Shown in pieces: positions 7,958 to 17,083 of a stretch of 64,000 bases of DNA; positions within the stretch are counted from its first letter, which is position 1; each line of letters begins with the position of its first letter. The notes beneath the pieces were generated by a model, which worked only from the letters and a program-made list of their open reading frames with translations, did not search any database and had not been told where the DNA came from. Made by a program: the position numbers and the translations under genes. Origin of the DNA: Bacteroidales bacterium (GTDB lineage: Bacteria; Bacteroidota; Bacteroidia; Bacteroidales; F082). The stretch spans positions 176,458 to 240,457 of the forward strand of contig JAEFAE010000002.1 of assembly GCA_016291135.1 (NCBI GenBank), read 5' to 3'.

Positions 7958-9691
7958 TTAATATGCCTTATATTTGTCGCCGGTCTTCTCGATGAGGATG
8001 CGATAGTATTCGTCGCTGTACTTGGGATGCTCGCTCTTGATGGGCGTGTATTTGCTGCCGGGCTTGACGGGTTGAGCGGTGTTGAGGTTGCCGTCCATGT
8101 ACTTCATGAAGAGTTCGTGATAGAACTGTTTCCAGCTGGCGCACAACTCGTTGGCGGTGTTGCAGGAGAAGCGGGTCATCTCCTTGATCATGCCGTCGTG
8201 GCCTTTGATGGCTTCCACGCGTTTGTCCAGCTCAGGCACCAGCTTCTCCACCCATTTCGTCTCCATTTCGCGCTGGCGGGTGCGGATCTCGGGATGGATG
8301 TAGTTGTATTTGGTGTAGGCCCAGTTGCTCATCTGGTTGAAGGTCCAGAAAGCGGAGGTCTCCGACCATTGGCTCATGGAGCCGTTGCCTTCGCGGAAGC
8401 TCTCGGGGATCTCGGTCATGCAGGTGTACATCGGGCAGTAGACGCAGTTGTCGGTGTCGTCCACGCCGAACCAGATGATGCCGAAGGGGTTGTAGCCACG
8501 GCTCTGGGCGACGAAGCTGAAACCGGTCTGTTGGGTGGCGGTGGTGCGTTCATGGACATAGGTCACACCGTCAACTTCCCAGTCCATCGGGCGCCAGCGG
8601 TAGGGGCAGTGGAAGGGACCGGCACCCACGTCTTGCGACATGTCGAGTTCGGTGCCCTCGAGGTGGTCGCGCATGAAGTCCATCATGTCGAGCACGCTGA
8701 CCTTCTTGTTGGGTTGGATCCACAAAGGCATGCGGTTGGTGGGGAAGTTGTCGGGCGTCTGGCACATCCCTGCCTTGTAAGGCTGGGCGCGTTGGATGTC
8801 GCGGCCGGTGGCATAGCCCCAGTATTCGTTCATGTTGTCGCTCACCTTGTTGAACATGGCCCACACACGGAGGTCGCAGAAGCGGGCACCGTCGAAGGTG
8901 ACGGGGTTATAGACGTCGGAGAAGGAGAACAGGGCGTCGGGGCCGTTGTAGAGCTTGGCTTCCTTGGCAAAGCTGATCACGTCGTCGGCATACACGCAGT
9001 CGATCTTCGGGTCTTTCAACAACTTGGCGATGTTCTTATAGGTGACGCTGGTCTTGCACTTGCGTGACGCCAGGGGGAAGGTGGTGATGCGGGCCTGGTT
9101 GGCATGGCCGCTGACGAAGCCGTCGGGGATGCGACGGGCCACCCACACGGCGCCTTTGTTTTGGGGACCCTTGCCGATCATCTCCATGATCCACACCTCT
9201 TCGGTGTCGCAGATGCTGAACGACTCGCCTTCGCTGACGTAACCGTAGGTGGTGACCAGGTCGGCCATCCACTTGATGGCTTCGCGGGCGGTCTTGGAGC
9301 GCTGCAGGGCGATGTACATCAGGCTGCCGTAGTCGATGACACCCTGTCCGTTGTAGAGGGCCTCGATGCCGCCGTAGGTGGTCTCGCCGATGGCGACCTG
9401 CCATTCGTTCATGTTGCCGACCACGTTGTAGGTGTGGGCCACTTCGGGGATCTGCCCGAGGTAGGCGCCGCCATCCCAGTCATAGACGTCACGCATCGAA
9501 CCGGGGGCGTGGTCCGCGGCCGGATAGTGGTAGAGCTCGCCGTAGAGCACATGGCTGTCGGCGGCGTAGGAGATCATGCAGCTGCCATCGGCCGAAGCGC
9601 CTTTGGTGATGAGGAAATTGGTGCAGGCGTAGGCGCTCCCGATGCCGAGAACGAGGGCCATGGCCATCAAAGCGGAAAGGATTTTTTTCAT
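7958..9691 (-). CDS. pepD: C69-family dipeptidase (PepD type)
   Basis: 577 residues. The signal peptide is followed directly by ACTNFLITKGAS. The cysteine at residue 23 becomes the N-terminal nucleophile after cleavage, as in all C69 (Ntn-fold) peptidases. Family blocks follow (SYAADSH, GGIEALYNGQGVIDYGSLM, EGESFSICDTEEVWIMEMIGKG). It cleaves dipeptides in the periplasm or at the surface and feeds amino-acid uptake. Length is normal. The gene has its own -7 box and a downstream lipoprotein partner. Confidence 0.93.
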   Translation of the reverse strand: MKKILSALMAMALVLGIGSAYACTNFLITKGASADGSCMISYAADSHVLYGELYHYPAADHAPGSMRDVYDWDGGAYLGQIPEVAHTYNVVGNMNEWQVAIGETTYGGIEALYNGQGVIDYGSLMYIALQRSKTAREAIKWMADLVTTYGYVSEGESFSICDTEEVWIMEMIGKGPQNKGAVWVARRIPDGFVSGHANQARITTFPLASRKCKTSVTYKNIAKLLKDPKIDCVYADDVISFAKEAKLYNGPDALFSFSDVYNPVTFDGARFCDLRVWAMFNKVSDNMNEYWGYATGRDIQRAQPYKAGMCQTPDNFPTNRMPLWIQPNKKVSVLDMMDFMRDHLEGTELDMSQDVGAGPFHCPYRWRPMDWEVDGVTYVHERTTATQQTGFSFVAQSRGYNPFGIIWFGVDDTDNCVYCPMYTCMTEIPESFREGNGSMSQWSETSAFWTFNQMSNWAYTKYNYIHPEIRTRQREMETKWVEKLVPELDKRVEAIKGHDGMIKEMTRFSCNTANELCASWKQFYHELFMKYMDGNLNTAQPVKPGSKYTPIKSEHPKYSDEYYRILIEKTGDKYKAY

Positions 9692-9729
9692 ATCGGTGTT
9701 TGTTGTTGATTGATTGCTTGTTGAAAGGA

Positions 9730-9737
9730 CAAAAATA
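9730..9737 (-). promoter_or_regulatory. -7 box of the C69 dipeptidase
   Basis: TATTTTTG on the minus strand, 38 nt before the ATG, in the gap after ribF. Confidence 0.65.
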
Positions 9738-9742
9738 GGATT

Positions 9743-10690
9743 TTAGTTTTGTTTTTGCAAAAAGTATTGTTTGACTTTTTCGCGGTCCCGTTCCAGCTGG
9801 GCTTTCAGGGCCTCCAGCCCGGAAAACTTCTCCTCGTCGCGGATCCGGTCAAGGAACCAGACCTTGAGCGTCTTGCCGTAAAGGTCGCCGTCGAAGTCGA
9901 AGAGGTGGACTTCGATGATGAAGTCGCCCGCCGGACGGTCGCCGATGGTGGGGCGTGTCCCGGTGTTGGCCATGGCTTGGTAACGCTTGCCGTCGACCAC
10001 GGTCTCACAGGCATAGACGCCCGGGTTGTTGATCATCATGAATTCGTCGGGGATGTCGAGGTTGGCGGTGGGGAAACCGATGGTGCGTCCGATCTCGTTG
10101 CCGCGGACCACCACGCCCGTGACGGAATAGGGGTAGCCCAGCAGCTGGTTGGCGAGCTTCACGTTGCCCACCGACAGGGCATTGCGGATCTTGGTGGAGC
10201 TGACGGCCACGGTGTCGATGTCCTGTGCCTCCACCTGGACGGTGCGGAATCCGTAGCGGGCTCCCAGTTCGCACAGCATGGCGTAGTCGCCCATCCGGTT
10301 TTTTCCGAAGTGATGGTCGTAGCCCACCACGATGGCCGCGGGATGCAGGCGGTCGATGATGAAATGCTGGATGAACTGGTCGGAGGGGGTGGCGGCGAAC
10401 TCCTTGGTGAAGGGGATGACGAGGACGTTGTCGATGCCAAAGGCTTCGAACTTCTCCATCTTTTCCTCCTGGGAGCAGATGAAACGGAGCGTCTCCTTGC
10501 CGATACCCAGCACCTGACGGGGATGGGGATGGAAGGTGACTACGACGGTCTCCCCGCCGATCTCGTCGGCGATGCGGCGCATCTCCTTGAAGATGGCCTG
10601 GTGGCCGATGTGGATCCCGTCGAAGGTGCCGATGGTGACGACGGCATGGGGGATGTTGCGGGCTTGTATGATGTTGTGAAAGATTCTCAT
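9743..10690 (-). CDS. ribF: Bifunctional riboflavin kinase / FAD synthetase
   Basis: 315 residues from MRIFHNIIQA. The N-terminal nucleotidyltransferase domain carries GTFDGIHIGH at 21-30, a TFHPHPRQVLG block and SSTKIR. The C-terminal kinase domain has GRTIGFPTANLD and MANTGTRPTIGD. It makes FMN from riboflavin and FAD from FMN. The ATG overlaps the asd stop codon (ATGA at 10687-10690), so it is translationally coupled to asd. Earlier in-frame starts lie inside asd and give unrelated sequence. Confidence 0.96.
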   Translation of the reverse strand: MRIFHNIIQARNIPHAVVTIGTFDGIHIGHQAIFKEMRRIADEIGGETVVVTFHPHPRQVLGIGKETLRFICSQEEKMEKFEAFGIDNVLVIPFTKEFAATPSDQFIQHFIIDRLHPAAIVVGYDHHFGKNRMGDYAMLCELGARYGFRTVQVEAQDIDTVAVSSTKIRNALSVGNVKLANQLLGYPYSVTGVVVRGNEIGRTIGFPTANLDIPDEFMMINNPGVYACETVVDGKRYQAMANTGTRPTIGDRPAGDFIIEVHLFDFDGDLYGKTLKVWFLDRIRDEEKFSGLEALKAQLERDREKVKQYFLQKQN

Positions 10691-11712
10691 AAAATGTGTT
10701 GGATGACGTATTGGGCGATCTGCACGGCGTTGGTGGCGGCGCCCTTGCGGATGTTGTCGCTCACGACCCAGAGGTTGAGGCCATTGGCCACGCTGAAGTC
10801 CCTGCGGAGCCGGCCTACGAACACCTCGTCTTTGTCGAAGGCGGTGATAGCCATGGGGTAGAGGTTGCGCGAGGGGTCGTCCTGGACCACCACGCCGGGT
10901 TGCTGTTCGAGCAGCCGACGCACCTCCTCGAGTTCGAAGGGACGGTTGAACTCCACGTTGACGGCCTCGGAGTGGCCTCCCGTGACGGGGACGCGGCATA
11001 CCGTGGCGGTGATGGCGATCTTCGGGGCGCGCAGGATCTTGCGGGTCTCGTTGACGAGTTTCTCTTCTTCGGTCGTGTAGCCATTGACGCAGAAGTCGCC
11101 TCCGTGGGGCAGGATGTTGCGGTAGATTTGGTGGGGATAGGCGGGCTTGCTGGTGGTGACATAGCGCACCACGCCACTACGGTCGCCGTCGTAGTGGGTC
11201 AGCTCCTCGTTGTTGAGCTGGTTGATGCCTTTCAGGCCGCTGCCGCTGACACTCTGGTAGGTAGCGATGACCAGACGTTTGATGTCGAAGGCCTCGTGCA
11301 AGGGAGCCAGGGCAAGCACCATTTGGATGGTGGAGCAGTTCGGGTTGGCGATGATGTGCGTTCCGCGCGTGATGGTGTCGGGATTGATCTCGGGCACGAC
11401 CAGCGGTACCTCGTCGTACATGCGCCAGGCGGAGCTGTTGTCGATGACGTAGGTGCCCTTCTCGGCGAAGCGAGGGGCATACTGCCTGGAGGCGTCGGCA
11501 CCGGCCGAGAAGATGGCGATGTCGGGTTCGGCGGCGATGGCGTCGTCCACGCTGACGACTTTATAGGGCTTTCCTTGGAAAGTGATCGCTTTTCCGACTG
11601 ACCGTTCCGAAGCGGCCACAATCAGTTTGTCGAATCTAACATTCTGTTCATTAAGAACTTGAAGCATTTTGGAGCCGACCAATCCTGTTGCTCCGACCAC
11701 CGCGATTTTCAT
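10687..11712 (-). CDS. asd: Aspartate-semialdehyde dehydrogenase
   Basis: 341 residues. It has the NADP Rossmann start MKIAVVGATGLVG, the substrate block SAWRMYDEVPLVVPEIN, the catalytic Cys126 in IANPNCSTIQ, and YQSVSGSGLKG. It reduces aspartyl phosphate to aspartate semialdehyde, the branch point to lysine/diaminopimelate, threonine and methionine. It is promoter-proximal in an asd-ribF operon. Confidence 0.97.
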   Translation of the reverse strand: MKIAVVGATGLVGSKMLQVLNEQNVRFDKLIVAASERSVGKAITFQGKPYKVVSVDDAIAAEPDIAIFSAGADASRQYAPRFAEKGTYVIDNSSAWRMYDEVPLVVPEINPDTITRGTHIIANPNCSTIQMVLALAPLHEAFDIKRLVIATYQSVSGSGLKGINQLNNEELTHYDGDRSGVVRYVTTSKPAYPHQIYRNILPHGGDFCVNGYTTEEEKLVNETRKILRAPKIAITATVCRVPVTGGHSEAVNVEFNRPFELEEVRRLLEQQPGVVVQDDPSRNLYPMAITAFDKDEVFVGRLRRDFSVANGLNLWVVSDNIRKGAATNAVQIAQYVIQHIL

Positions 11713-11762
11713 TTTCTTTAGATTTTAATTCAACGTTTGTATAAAAACAAATACTTCTTGCT

Positions 11763-11770
11763 TATCTTTG
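11763..11770 (+). promoter_or_regulatory. -7 box of the lamin-tail-domain gene
   Basis: TATCTTTG, 35 nt before the ATG at 11805. It lies downstream of the opposing asd box, so the two divergent transcripts would overlap at their 5' ends. Confidence 0.6.
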
Positions 11771-11788
11771 CGGACACCATCCACGATG

Positions 11789-11796
11789 CAAAAATA
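11789..11796 (-). promoter_or_regulatory. -7 box of asd-ribF
   Basis: TATTTTTG on the minus strand, about 77 nt before the asd ATG. The transcript would start near 11782 and run across the opposing promoter. Confidence 0.5.
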
Positions 11797-11804
11797 ATCA
11801 AAAT

Positions 11805-14408
11805 ATGAGAATTCCATGGTTCCTGTTGTTATTTCTTCCCATCGGATTGACGGCCCAGGTGGTGGATGACTTCTCCGATGGGGATTGTACGGTGAATCCC
11901 GCCTGGTATGGGATGGACAGCTGCTTCAAGGTGAACGGGAGCGGGCAGCTGCAGTCCGCCGCCACGGCGGCGGGGACGGCCTTTCTGTCGGTGCCCTTCG
12001 AGGAGGTCTCGGGCGCCATGGAATGGCGGTTCTGGATCCGGGAGAACTTCAGCCCTTCGGGAAACAACTACACCGATGTATGGCTGGCGGCCGACAGCGC
12101 CGACCTGAGGCAAGCCGACAGGGGGTATTTCCTGCGGTTCGGCGCCCCGGGCAACAGCGATGCGTTGGAGCTCTACCGAAAGGAAGGCGCAGTGCTCACC
12201 TTGGTATGCCGGGGCGCCGATGGGGCCATCGCCACCGCTTTTAAGAAGGCCGTGCGGGTGGTCTGCGACCCCTCGGGCCGTTGGATGGTGGCTACCGACC
12301 CCGAGGCGGAGGGGAGCTACGTCGTTGAGGCCGAAGGGCAGGACGACACCTGGCCCCGAAGGGGCCACTTCGGCTTCTTGATCACCTACACGGCGAGCAA
12401 TGCCACGAAGTTTTATTTCGATGAGGTTTATGTGGGGCCCGAGGTTTTGGATACGTCGCCTCCCCAGCTGGTGCGGTTGGAGGTGAAGGACGTGTCCCAA
12501 CTGTCGCTGGCTTTCGATGAGCCGCTGTCGGCGACGACATTGGAGCCTGGGCACTATCGGGTGGATCCAGGCGTGGGCTTCCCCGACACCGTTTGCTTCG
12601 CATCCCGACCCTCCGAGGTGCTGCTTTCGTTCTCGCCGCCACTGCCGGAAAACACCCACCTGCAGCTTGGTGTTTCGGGCCTCGCCGACCTGGCGGGCAA
12701 TGTCATGGGGGATACCCTCGTCGGCTTTGCCGTGGTGCAAGCCTCCGAAAACGACGTGGTTGTCAACGAGCTCATGGCCGATCCCACGCCGCCGGTAGGG
12801 CTCCCCGAATGGGAGTACATCGAGCTGTACAACACCACCGCCTTTCCCATCGACCTCACGGGATGGACACTCACCGTCGGTAATGCCGACAAGGTCTTTC
12901 CCCAGGCGACGATCGCCCCGCACAGCTACCTGTTGCTGTGCAAGACGGAGGCGGTGGAGCACTTGGCGGCCTATGGCGCCACCCTCGGTCTCCCCGGTTT
13001 TTCGGTGGCCAACAGCGGTGCCCTCGTGCGGCTACGCTCGCACGAGGGCACCGCCATCTCCGAAGTGCATTTCGCCGACACCTGGTATCGTGACCCTGAG
13101 AAGCGGGAGGGCGGCTGGTCGCTGGAGCAGATCGACCCCCTGCATCCCTGCGCCGGCCAGCGCAACTGGACGGCGTCCGACGACCCCTCGGGTGGGACAC
13201 CGGGGCGGGAGAACAGCGTGTTTGCCCCCAACCCCTTGCTCCCGCAGGTGGAGCGGGTGGCCATGTTGGGCGATGCCATCGTGCTGCTCTGGTTCGACCA
13301 GCAGATGGACCGGTCGTCGCTCGAAGATCCCGTCCATTACCGGGTGCTGGAACGGGATGCCGCGCCTGTGGAGGTGCTGTGCGACCCGATCAACGCCGCT
13401 GCCGTTTCACTCACCTTCGGAGCGCCCTTCCAAGAGGGGATGGTCTATACCTTGCAGGTGGAGGCGGTGGCCAACTGCAGTGGCGAGCTGGTGGCGCCGG
13501 ACACCCGGGTCGCCTTCGGGATCCCCTTCCAACCGGCCCCCGCCGAGATCCTGATCAACGAGATCCTGTTCGACCCGGTCGCTCCGGCGGTGGACTATGT
13601 GGAACTCTACAATGCCTCCGACAAGCCTTTCGACCTGAGCGAGCTTAAGTTGGGCGTCATCAGAGAGACCTTCCCGAATCCGCCCGATACGGTGATGAAG
13701 GCGATCTCGGAGGAACGTCGTCTCTTTTTACCGCATCGCCATCTCTTGCTTTCTACCGACGGCGAGGGGGTGGCACGGCATTATGGACAACTCCCCGAAG
13801 AACGCCACGACATGGCTTCGTTTCCACCCTATCCCAACGGAGGGGGCGCTGCCCTGTTGGCAAGCCGACAGGGGGTGCTGGTGGACCGGATGGACTATGC
13901 CGTGTCGATGCACGACCCTATGTTGAAGGTCACCAAGGGGGTGGCACTGGAACGGGTGTCGTGGACGGCGCCCTCGTGCCAGCCGGACAACTGGCACTCG
14001 GCCGCCGAAGCGGTGCACTACGGCACCCCGGGTTGTGCCAACTCGATGCAGGCCGAGGCGGCGTTCCCCGAGCCAGACGAGGGGAACGCCCGCCCGCTCG
14101 TCGTGACGGTCACCCCGGCGGTCTTCTCGCCCGATGGCGACGGCTTCGATGACCATGCCGTAATTGCCTATACGTTGACGGAACCCGGCGCCACGATGAA
14201 CGCCTACCTCTTCGACGTGGAAGGAAGGCTGGTCCGTCATCTGGTGCGCGGGGCGTTGGTGGGGAAGGGAGGGGGTGTGGTATGGAATGGCTTGGACCAG
14301 CGGGGCAACCGGGTCCCGCCGGGGGTCTATGTGCTGGTAACCGAAGTGTTCGACGCTTCGGGCCGCGTCAGCCGTTGCCGCAACGCCGTGGCGGTGGCGG
14401 CTACTTAG
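11805..14408 (+). CDS. Secreted lamin-tail-domain protein with FlgD-like C-terminus
   Basis: 867 residues with signal peptide MRIPWFLLLFLPIGLTAQ. Residues ~20-205 form a jelly-roll-like region. Two Ig-like/SbsA-like segments (starting PPQLVRLEVKDVSQLSLAF and LPQVERVAMLGDAIVLLWF) alternate with two lamin-tail domains (VVNELMADPTPP...WEYIELYN and ILINEILFDPV...VDYVELYN). The end (FSPDGDGFDDHAVIAYTL...VWNGLDQRGNRVPPGVYVL) is the FlgD-Ig-like/gliding-motility C-terminal fold and not a standard T9SS type A tail. It is probably a surface or extracellular structural protein. Its GC content is visibly higher than its neighbours. Its stop overlaps that of the convergent phosphoesterase. Confidence 0.85.
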   Translation: MRIPWFLLLFLPIGLTAQVVDDFSDGDCTVNPAWYGMDSCFKVNGSGQLQSAATAAGTAFLSVPFEEVSGAMEWRFWIRENFSPSGNNYTDVWLAADSADLRQADRGYFLRFGAPGNSDALELYRKEGAVLTLVCRGADGAIATAFKKAVRVVCDPSGRWMVATDPEAEGSYVVEAEGQDDTWPRRGHFGFLITYTASNATKFYFDEVYVGPEVLDTSPPQLVRLEVKDVSQLSLAFDEPLSATTLEPGHYRVDPGVGFPDTVCFASRPSEVLLSFSPPLPENTHLQLGVSGLADLAGNVMGDTLVGFAVVQASENDVVVNELMADPTPPVGLPEWEYIELYNTTAFPIDLTGWTLTVGNADKVFPQATIAPHSYLLLCKTEAVEHLAAYGATLGLPGFSVANSGALVRLRSHEGTAISEVHFADTWYRDPEKREGGWSLEQIDPLHPCAGQRNWTASDDPSGGTPGRENSVFAPNPLLPQVERVAMLGDAIVLLWFDQQMDRSSLEDPVHYRVLERDAAPVEVLCDPINAAAVSLTFGAPFQEGMVYTLQVEAVANCSGELVAPDTRVAFGIPFQPAPAEILINEILFDPVAPAVDYVELYNASDKPFDLSELKLGVIRETFPNPPDTVMKAISEERRLFLPHRHLLLSTDGEGVARHYGQLPEERHDMASFPPYPNGGGAALLASRQGVLVDRMDYAVSMHDPMLKVTKGVALERVSWTAPSCQPDNWHSAAEAVHYGTPGCANSMQAEAAFPEPDEGNARPLVVTVTPAVFSPDGDGFDDHAVIAYTLTEPGATMNAYLFDVEGRLVRHLVRGALVGKGGGVVWNGLDQRGNRVPPGVYVLVTEVFDASGRVSRCRNAVAVAAT

Positions 14409-15109
14409 TACATGTCCAGGTTGGTCTGGGCGAAGAGTTCGTTGGTGTCGGGGTTGAAGGCCATCAGGTTGCCCATGTCGGTCTTGTCGGTGTAGAACAC
14501 CCCGTTGTCCAAGGCGATGAAGTCGTAGTTGCCCTGATGGTGGATGACGTGGTCGATGAAGCTGTAGTCGACGGGGATGTGCCCATGGATGATGCGCTTC
14601 CCACCCGTCTTGTTGAAATCGACCTTGAAATTCCTGACTCGGGTCATGCTGTGGGTGTCCTCGAAGGGATTCTCGATCTGGAAGTTCATCCCGGCATGCA
14701 CCAGGATGAAGTCTTCCAGCTCGTAATAGTAGTCGAGGTCCCGCATCCAATCGATATAGGCCTGGGGAAGCTCACGCGGACGTTTCACGCCAAAGCTCTT
14801 GAAGGTCTCCTTGGCGCCGACCCGTTCCCACAGGCGTTGCACCTCCGGCTTGAAAAGATGCCGTTGCCGGTCTTCCTCCCAAGCCTGGACACAGTAGTCT
14901 TCGTGGTTGCCCTTGAGGCAGTGGAGTCGGTATCCTTGCGCTTGCAGGTCCATGAGGTAGTCGATCACCTCCTTGCTGTGAGGGCCCCGGTCGATGTAGT
15001 CGCCCAGGAAGAACAGCTCGTCGTCCTTGCCGATCTTCAGGAAGCTCTCGACCAAGGATTTCAGGGTGTTGGCGCAGCCGTGCACGTCAGGGATGATCCA
15101 TCTGCTCAT
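14405..15109 (-). CDS. Metallophosphoesterase (PPP-type serine/threonine phosphatase-like)
   Basis: 234 residues with the calcineurin-like metal-binding motifs: DVHG (8-11), GDYIDRG (36-42), GNHE (67-70), then HAG and the closing HGHIPVD. This set matches bacterial PPP-family phosphatases (PrpA/PrpE type) that act on phosphoproteins or on dinucleotide polyphosphates. The substrate cannot be told from sequence. It lies 32 nt downstream of gpmA, probably in one operon. Its stop codon overlaps the stop of the convergent lamin-tail gene by 3 nt. Confidence 0.88.
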   Translation of the reverse strand: MSRWIIPDVHGCANTLKSLVESFLKIGKDDELFFLGDYIDRGPHSKEVIDYLMDLQAQGYRLHCLKGNHEDYCVQAWEEDRQRHLFKPEVQRLWERVGAKETFKSFGVKRPRELPQAYIDWMRDLDYYYELEDFILVHAGMNFQIENPFEDTHSMTRVRNFKVDFNKTGGKRIIHGHIPVDYSFIDHVIHHQGNYDFIALDNGVFYTDKTDMGNLMAFNPDTNELFAQTNLDMY

Positions 15110-15141
15110 AGTGCGGGTCTGATTAGCGTTTGATTTTCCGT

Positions 15142-15888
15142 TTATTTCGTCTTTCCTTGGTTGGCGACGGCAGCCATCAGGGCGGCCACTTTCTCGGGGT
15201 CGCCGAGGAAGAAGTCCTTCTGCAGCTTCATCTGTTCGTCGAACTCAAAGATATAGGGAATGCCGGTGGGGATGTTGAAGGCGATGATCTCGTCGTTCGA
15301 CATGCCTTTGAGCACCTTCACCACGCCGCGGAGGCTGTTGCCGTGGGCGACCACCATCACCTGGTCGTGGGTCTCGAAGGCTTTCATGATATGGTCCTCG
15401 TAATAGGGCATGACACGGTCGATGGTGTCGCAGAGCGCCTCGGTCAACGGGATCTGGTCGTCGGTGAGCTCGGCGTAGCGGGGATCCATGCGGGGGCTCT
15501 TCGGGTCGTTCATGTCGAGCGCAGGGGGACGGACGTCGAAGGCACGGCGCCACAGACGCACCTGCTCGTCGCCGTATTTCTCGGCGGTCATCTTCTTGTC
15601 GAGTCCTTGCAGCTGGCCGTACGACTTTTCGTTCAAACGCCAGGTCTTGTAGACGGGGAGCCAGTCCATGTCCATCGTATCGAGCACGTAGTTCAAGGTC
15701 TTGATGGCGCGTTTCAGGTAGGAGGTGAAGCAGATCTCCGGCTTGTAGCCGTTTTCTTTCAACACCTTGCCGGCTTCGATGGCTTCCTGAATGCCTTTTT
15801 CCGACAAATCCACATTGGTCCAACCCGTAAACAGGTTGAGTTTGTTCCATTGGCTCTCGCCGTGACGGATTAAAATGAGTTTTTTCAT
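15142..15888 (-). CDS. gpmA: 2,3-bisphosphoglycerate-dependent phosphoglycerate mutase
   Basis: 248 residues. It starts with LILIRHGESQWNKLNLFTGW, containing the phosphorylated histidine of the RHG motif (8-10), followed by AIKTL and RLNEKSYGQLQGLDK, and by VVAHGNSLRG with the second active-site histidine. It interconverts 3- and 2-phosphoglycerate in glycolysis. Length matches the family. It is transcribed from the box at 15915-15922 together with the downstream phosphoesterase. Confidence 0.97.
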   Translation of the reverse strand: MKKLILIRHGESQWNKLNLFTGWTNVDLSEKGIQEAIEAGKVLKENGYKPEICFTSYLKRAIKTLNYVLDTMDMDWLPVYKTWRLNEKSYGQLQGLDKKMTAEKYGDEQVRLWRRAFDVRPPALDMNDPKSPRMDPRYAELTDDQIPLTEALCDTIDRVMPYYEDHIMKAFETHDQVMVVAHGNSLRGVVKVLKGMSNDEIIAFNIPTGIPYIFEFDEQMKLQKDFFLGDPEKVAALMAAVANQGKTK

Positions 15889-15914
15889 GGGGAAATCGTT
15901 GTTGTTTTCGGCTC

Positions 15915-15922
15915 CAAAGATA
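15915..15922 (-). promoter_or_regulatory. -7 box of gpmA
   Basis: TATCTTTG on the minus strand, 27 nt before the gpmA ATG. Confidence 0.65.
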
Positions 15923-16004
15923 GCATTTTCTTGTCAAATGTCATCAAAAAGTCCGGTCAATAGGCCTTTTTTGGACTATTTGTGGTTTTTTTTAAAAATA
16001 TTTA

Positions 16005-16012
16005 TATCTTTG
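16005..16012 (+). promoter_or_regulatory. -7 box of the 16039 lipoprotein
   Basis: TATCTTTG, 27 nt before the ATG at 16039. It rules out the earlier in-frame start at 15982. Confidence 0.65.
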
Positions 16013-16038
16013 CAGTTGAACCTTTAATACTATTTACT

Positions 16039-17025
16039 ATGAAGAAAACACTATTAAGCTTTGGCGGTTTGTTGTTGGCGGCCGCCCTCCTTATCGTCGG
16101 TTGCAAAAAAGACGAAGATGTCGATGCTACCATTGCCAAATACTTCTCGGTGGAGAATGCTACCTTGGTAAAACAGAACTTGCCAGAACCCACCTCCAAT
16201 GAGGAGATTGTCGTGGAAATGAACAACAGTGTCATCCCGGGCGGCTCTTCCTATGTGACGCTTCAATCGGAAAAAGCCGCAAAGAAGGTCTTTGTAGGCA
16301 TGAAAGGCCAGAGCGGTTATTATGAGTTTGTTCCTGCCCGTGGGGAGTGTGCCTTCTTGGTGCTGGTCAACCAAGACATTGACTTGGGGGAAGAGGCTAC
16401 CAGTTTCACCATCCAAGTGGCGATTGAAGACGAGAACGGTGCCATCTCCAAGATTTGGGAAAGTGCCGTGAACTTGATTGTGGTAGGGACAGGCAGCCTG
16501 CAGGTGAGCCTGAGTTTCGACAACGCCAAGGATGTGGACCTCCACCTGATCGAGCCGGAGTATGTGAACCCCGACGGCGACCCGGTTTCGTTCTATGAGC
16601 GTCATATCTATTTTGGCAATGAGATCAGTTACTATTCAGGCGGTGAATTGGATCTCGATTCCAACCCCAGCTGTTCCATTGACAATGTGAACAACGAGAA
16701 CATCACGTATAGCGACACCACCGGTTTTGTGCCTGCCGGCACCTACAAAGTCTATGTGGATCTTTATAAGAACTGCGATCCCAGCATTCCTACCAATTAT
16801 GTGGTGACCGTGTTCTATGGTGGCACGCGCATCGCCAGCAAGGCGGGCGTTTTCGAAGTGGATGCCCCGAGCACGTATAACCCGATCGATCCTGAATATG
16901 TAGACGAGAACGAGCCGTTCCTGACCTTTACCATCAATGGTCAACAAAAGAGCCCCAAGACCTTTGGACGGAAGCCTTTGAGCGAAACGGCCAAGGAAAA
17001 AGAAGCCAATTCCGTACATAAGTAA
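16039..17025 (+). CDS. Lipoprotein with DUF2135/YfaP-like domain
   Basis: 328 residues. The signal peptide (KKTLLSFGGLLLAAALLIVGC) has its lipidated Cys at 22. The middle is beta-rich. Residues ~155-270 contain the DUF2135-like pattern DVDLHLIEPE...GGELDLDSNPSC..DNVNNENITY, then PAGTYKVYVDLYKNC. This domain is common in secreted bacterial proteins of unknown role and may bind metal through its Asp cluster. The basic, polar tail (QQKSPKTFGRKPLSE) is unusual. The gene is monocistronic with its own promoter and terminator. Confidence 0.78.
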   Translation: MKKTLLSFGGLLLAAALLIVGCKKDEDVDATIAKYFSVENATLVKQNLPEPTSNEEIVVEMNNSVIPGGSSYVTLQSEKAAKKVFVGMKGQSGYYEFVPARGECAFLVLVNQDIDLGEEATSFTIQVAIEDENGAISKIWESAVNLIVVGTGSLQVSLSFDNAKDVDLHLIEPEYVNPDGDPVSFYERHIYFGNEISYYSGGELDLDSNPSCSIDNVNNENITYSDTTGFVPAGTYKVYVDLYKNCDPSIPTNYVVTVFYGGTRIASKAGVFEVDAPSTYNPIDPEYVDENEPFLTFTINGQQKSPKTFGRKPLSETAKEKEANSVHK

Positions 17026-17043
17026 GGCATAGGTCGTGCCAAT

Positions 17044-17081
17044 AAAAAACGGCTCCCGATCAATCGGGAGCCGTTTTTTTG
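17044..17081. terminator. Bidirectional terminator between the lipoprotein and lspA
   Basis: A perfect 17-bp inverted repeat (AAAAAACGGCTCCCGAT with its complement) around CA, with A/T tracts on both sides. It serves both convergent genes. Confidence 0.92.
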
Positions 17082-17083
17082 TG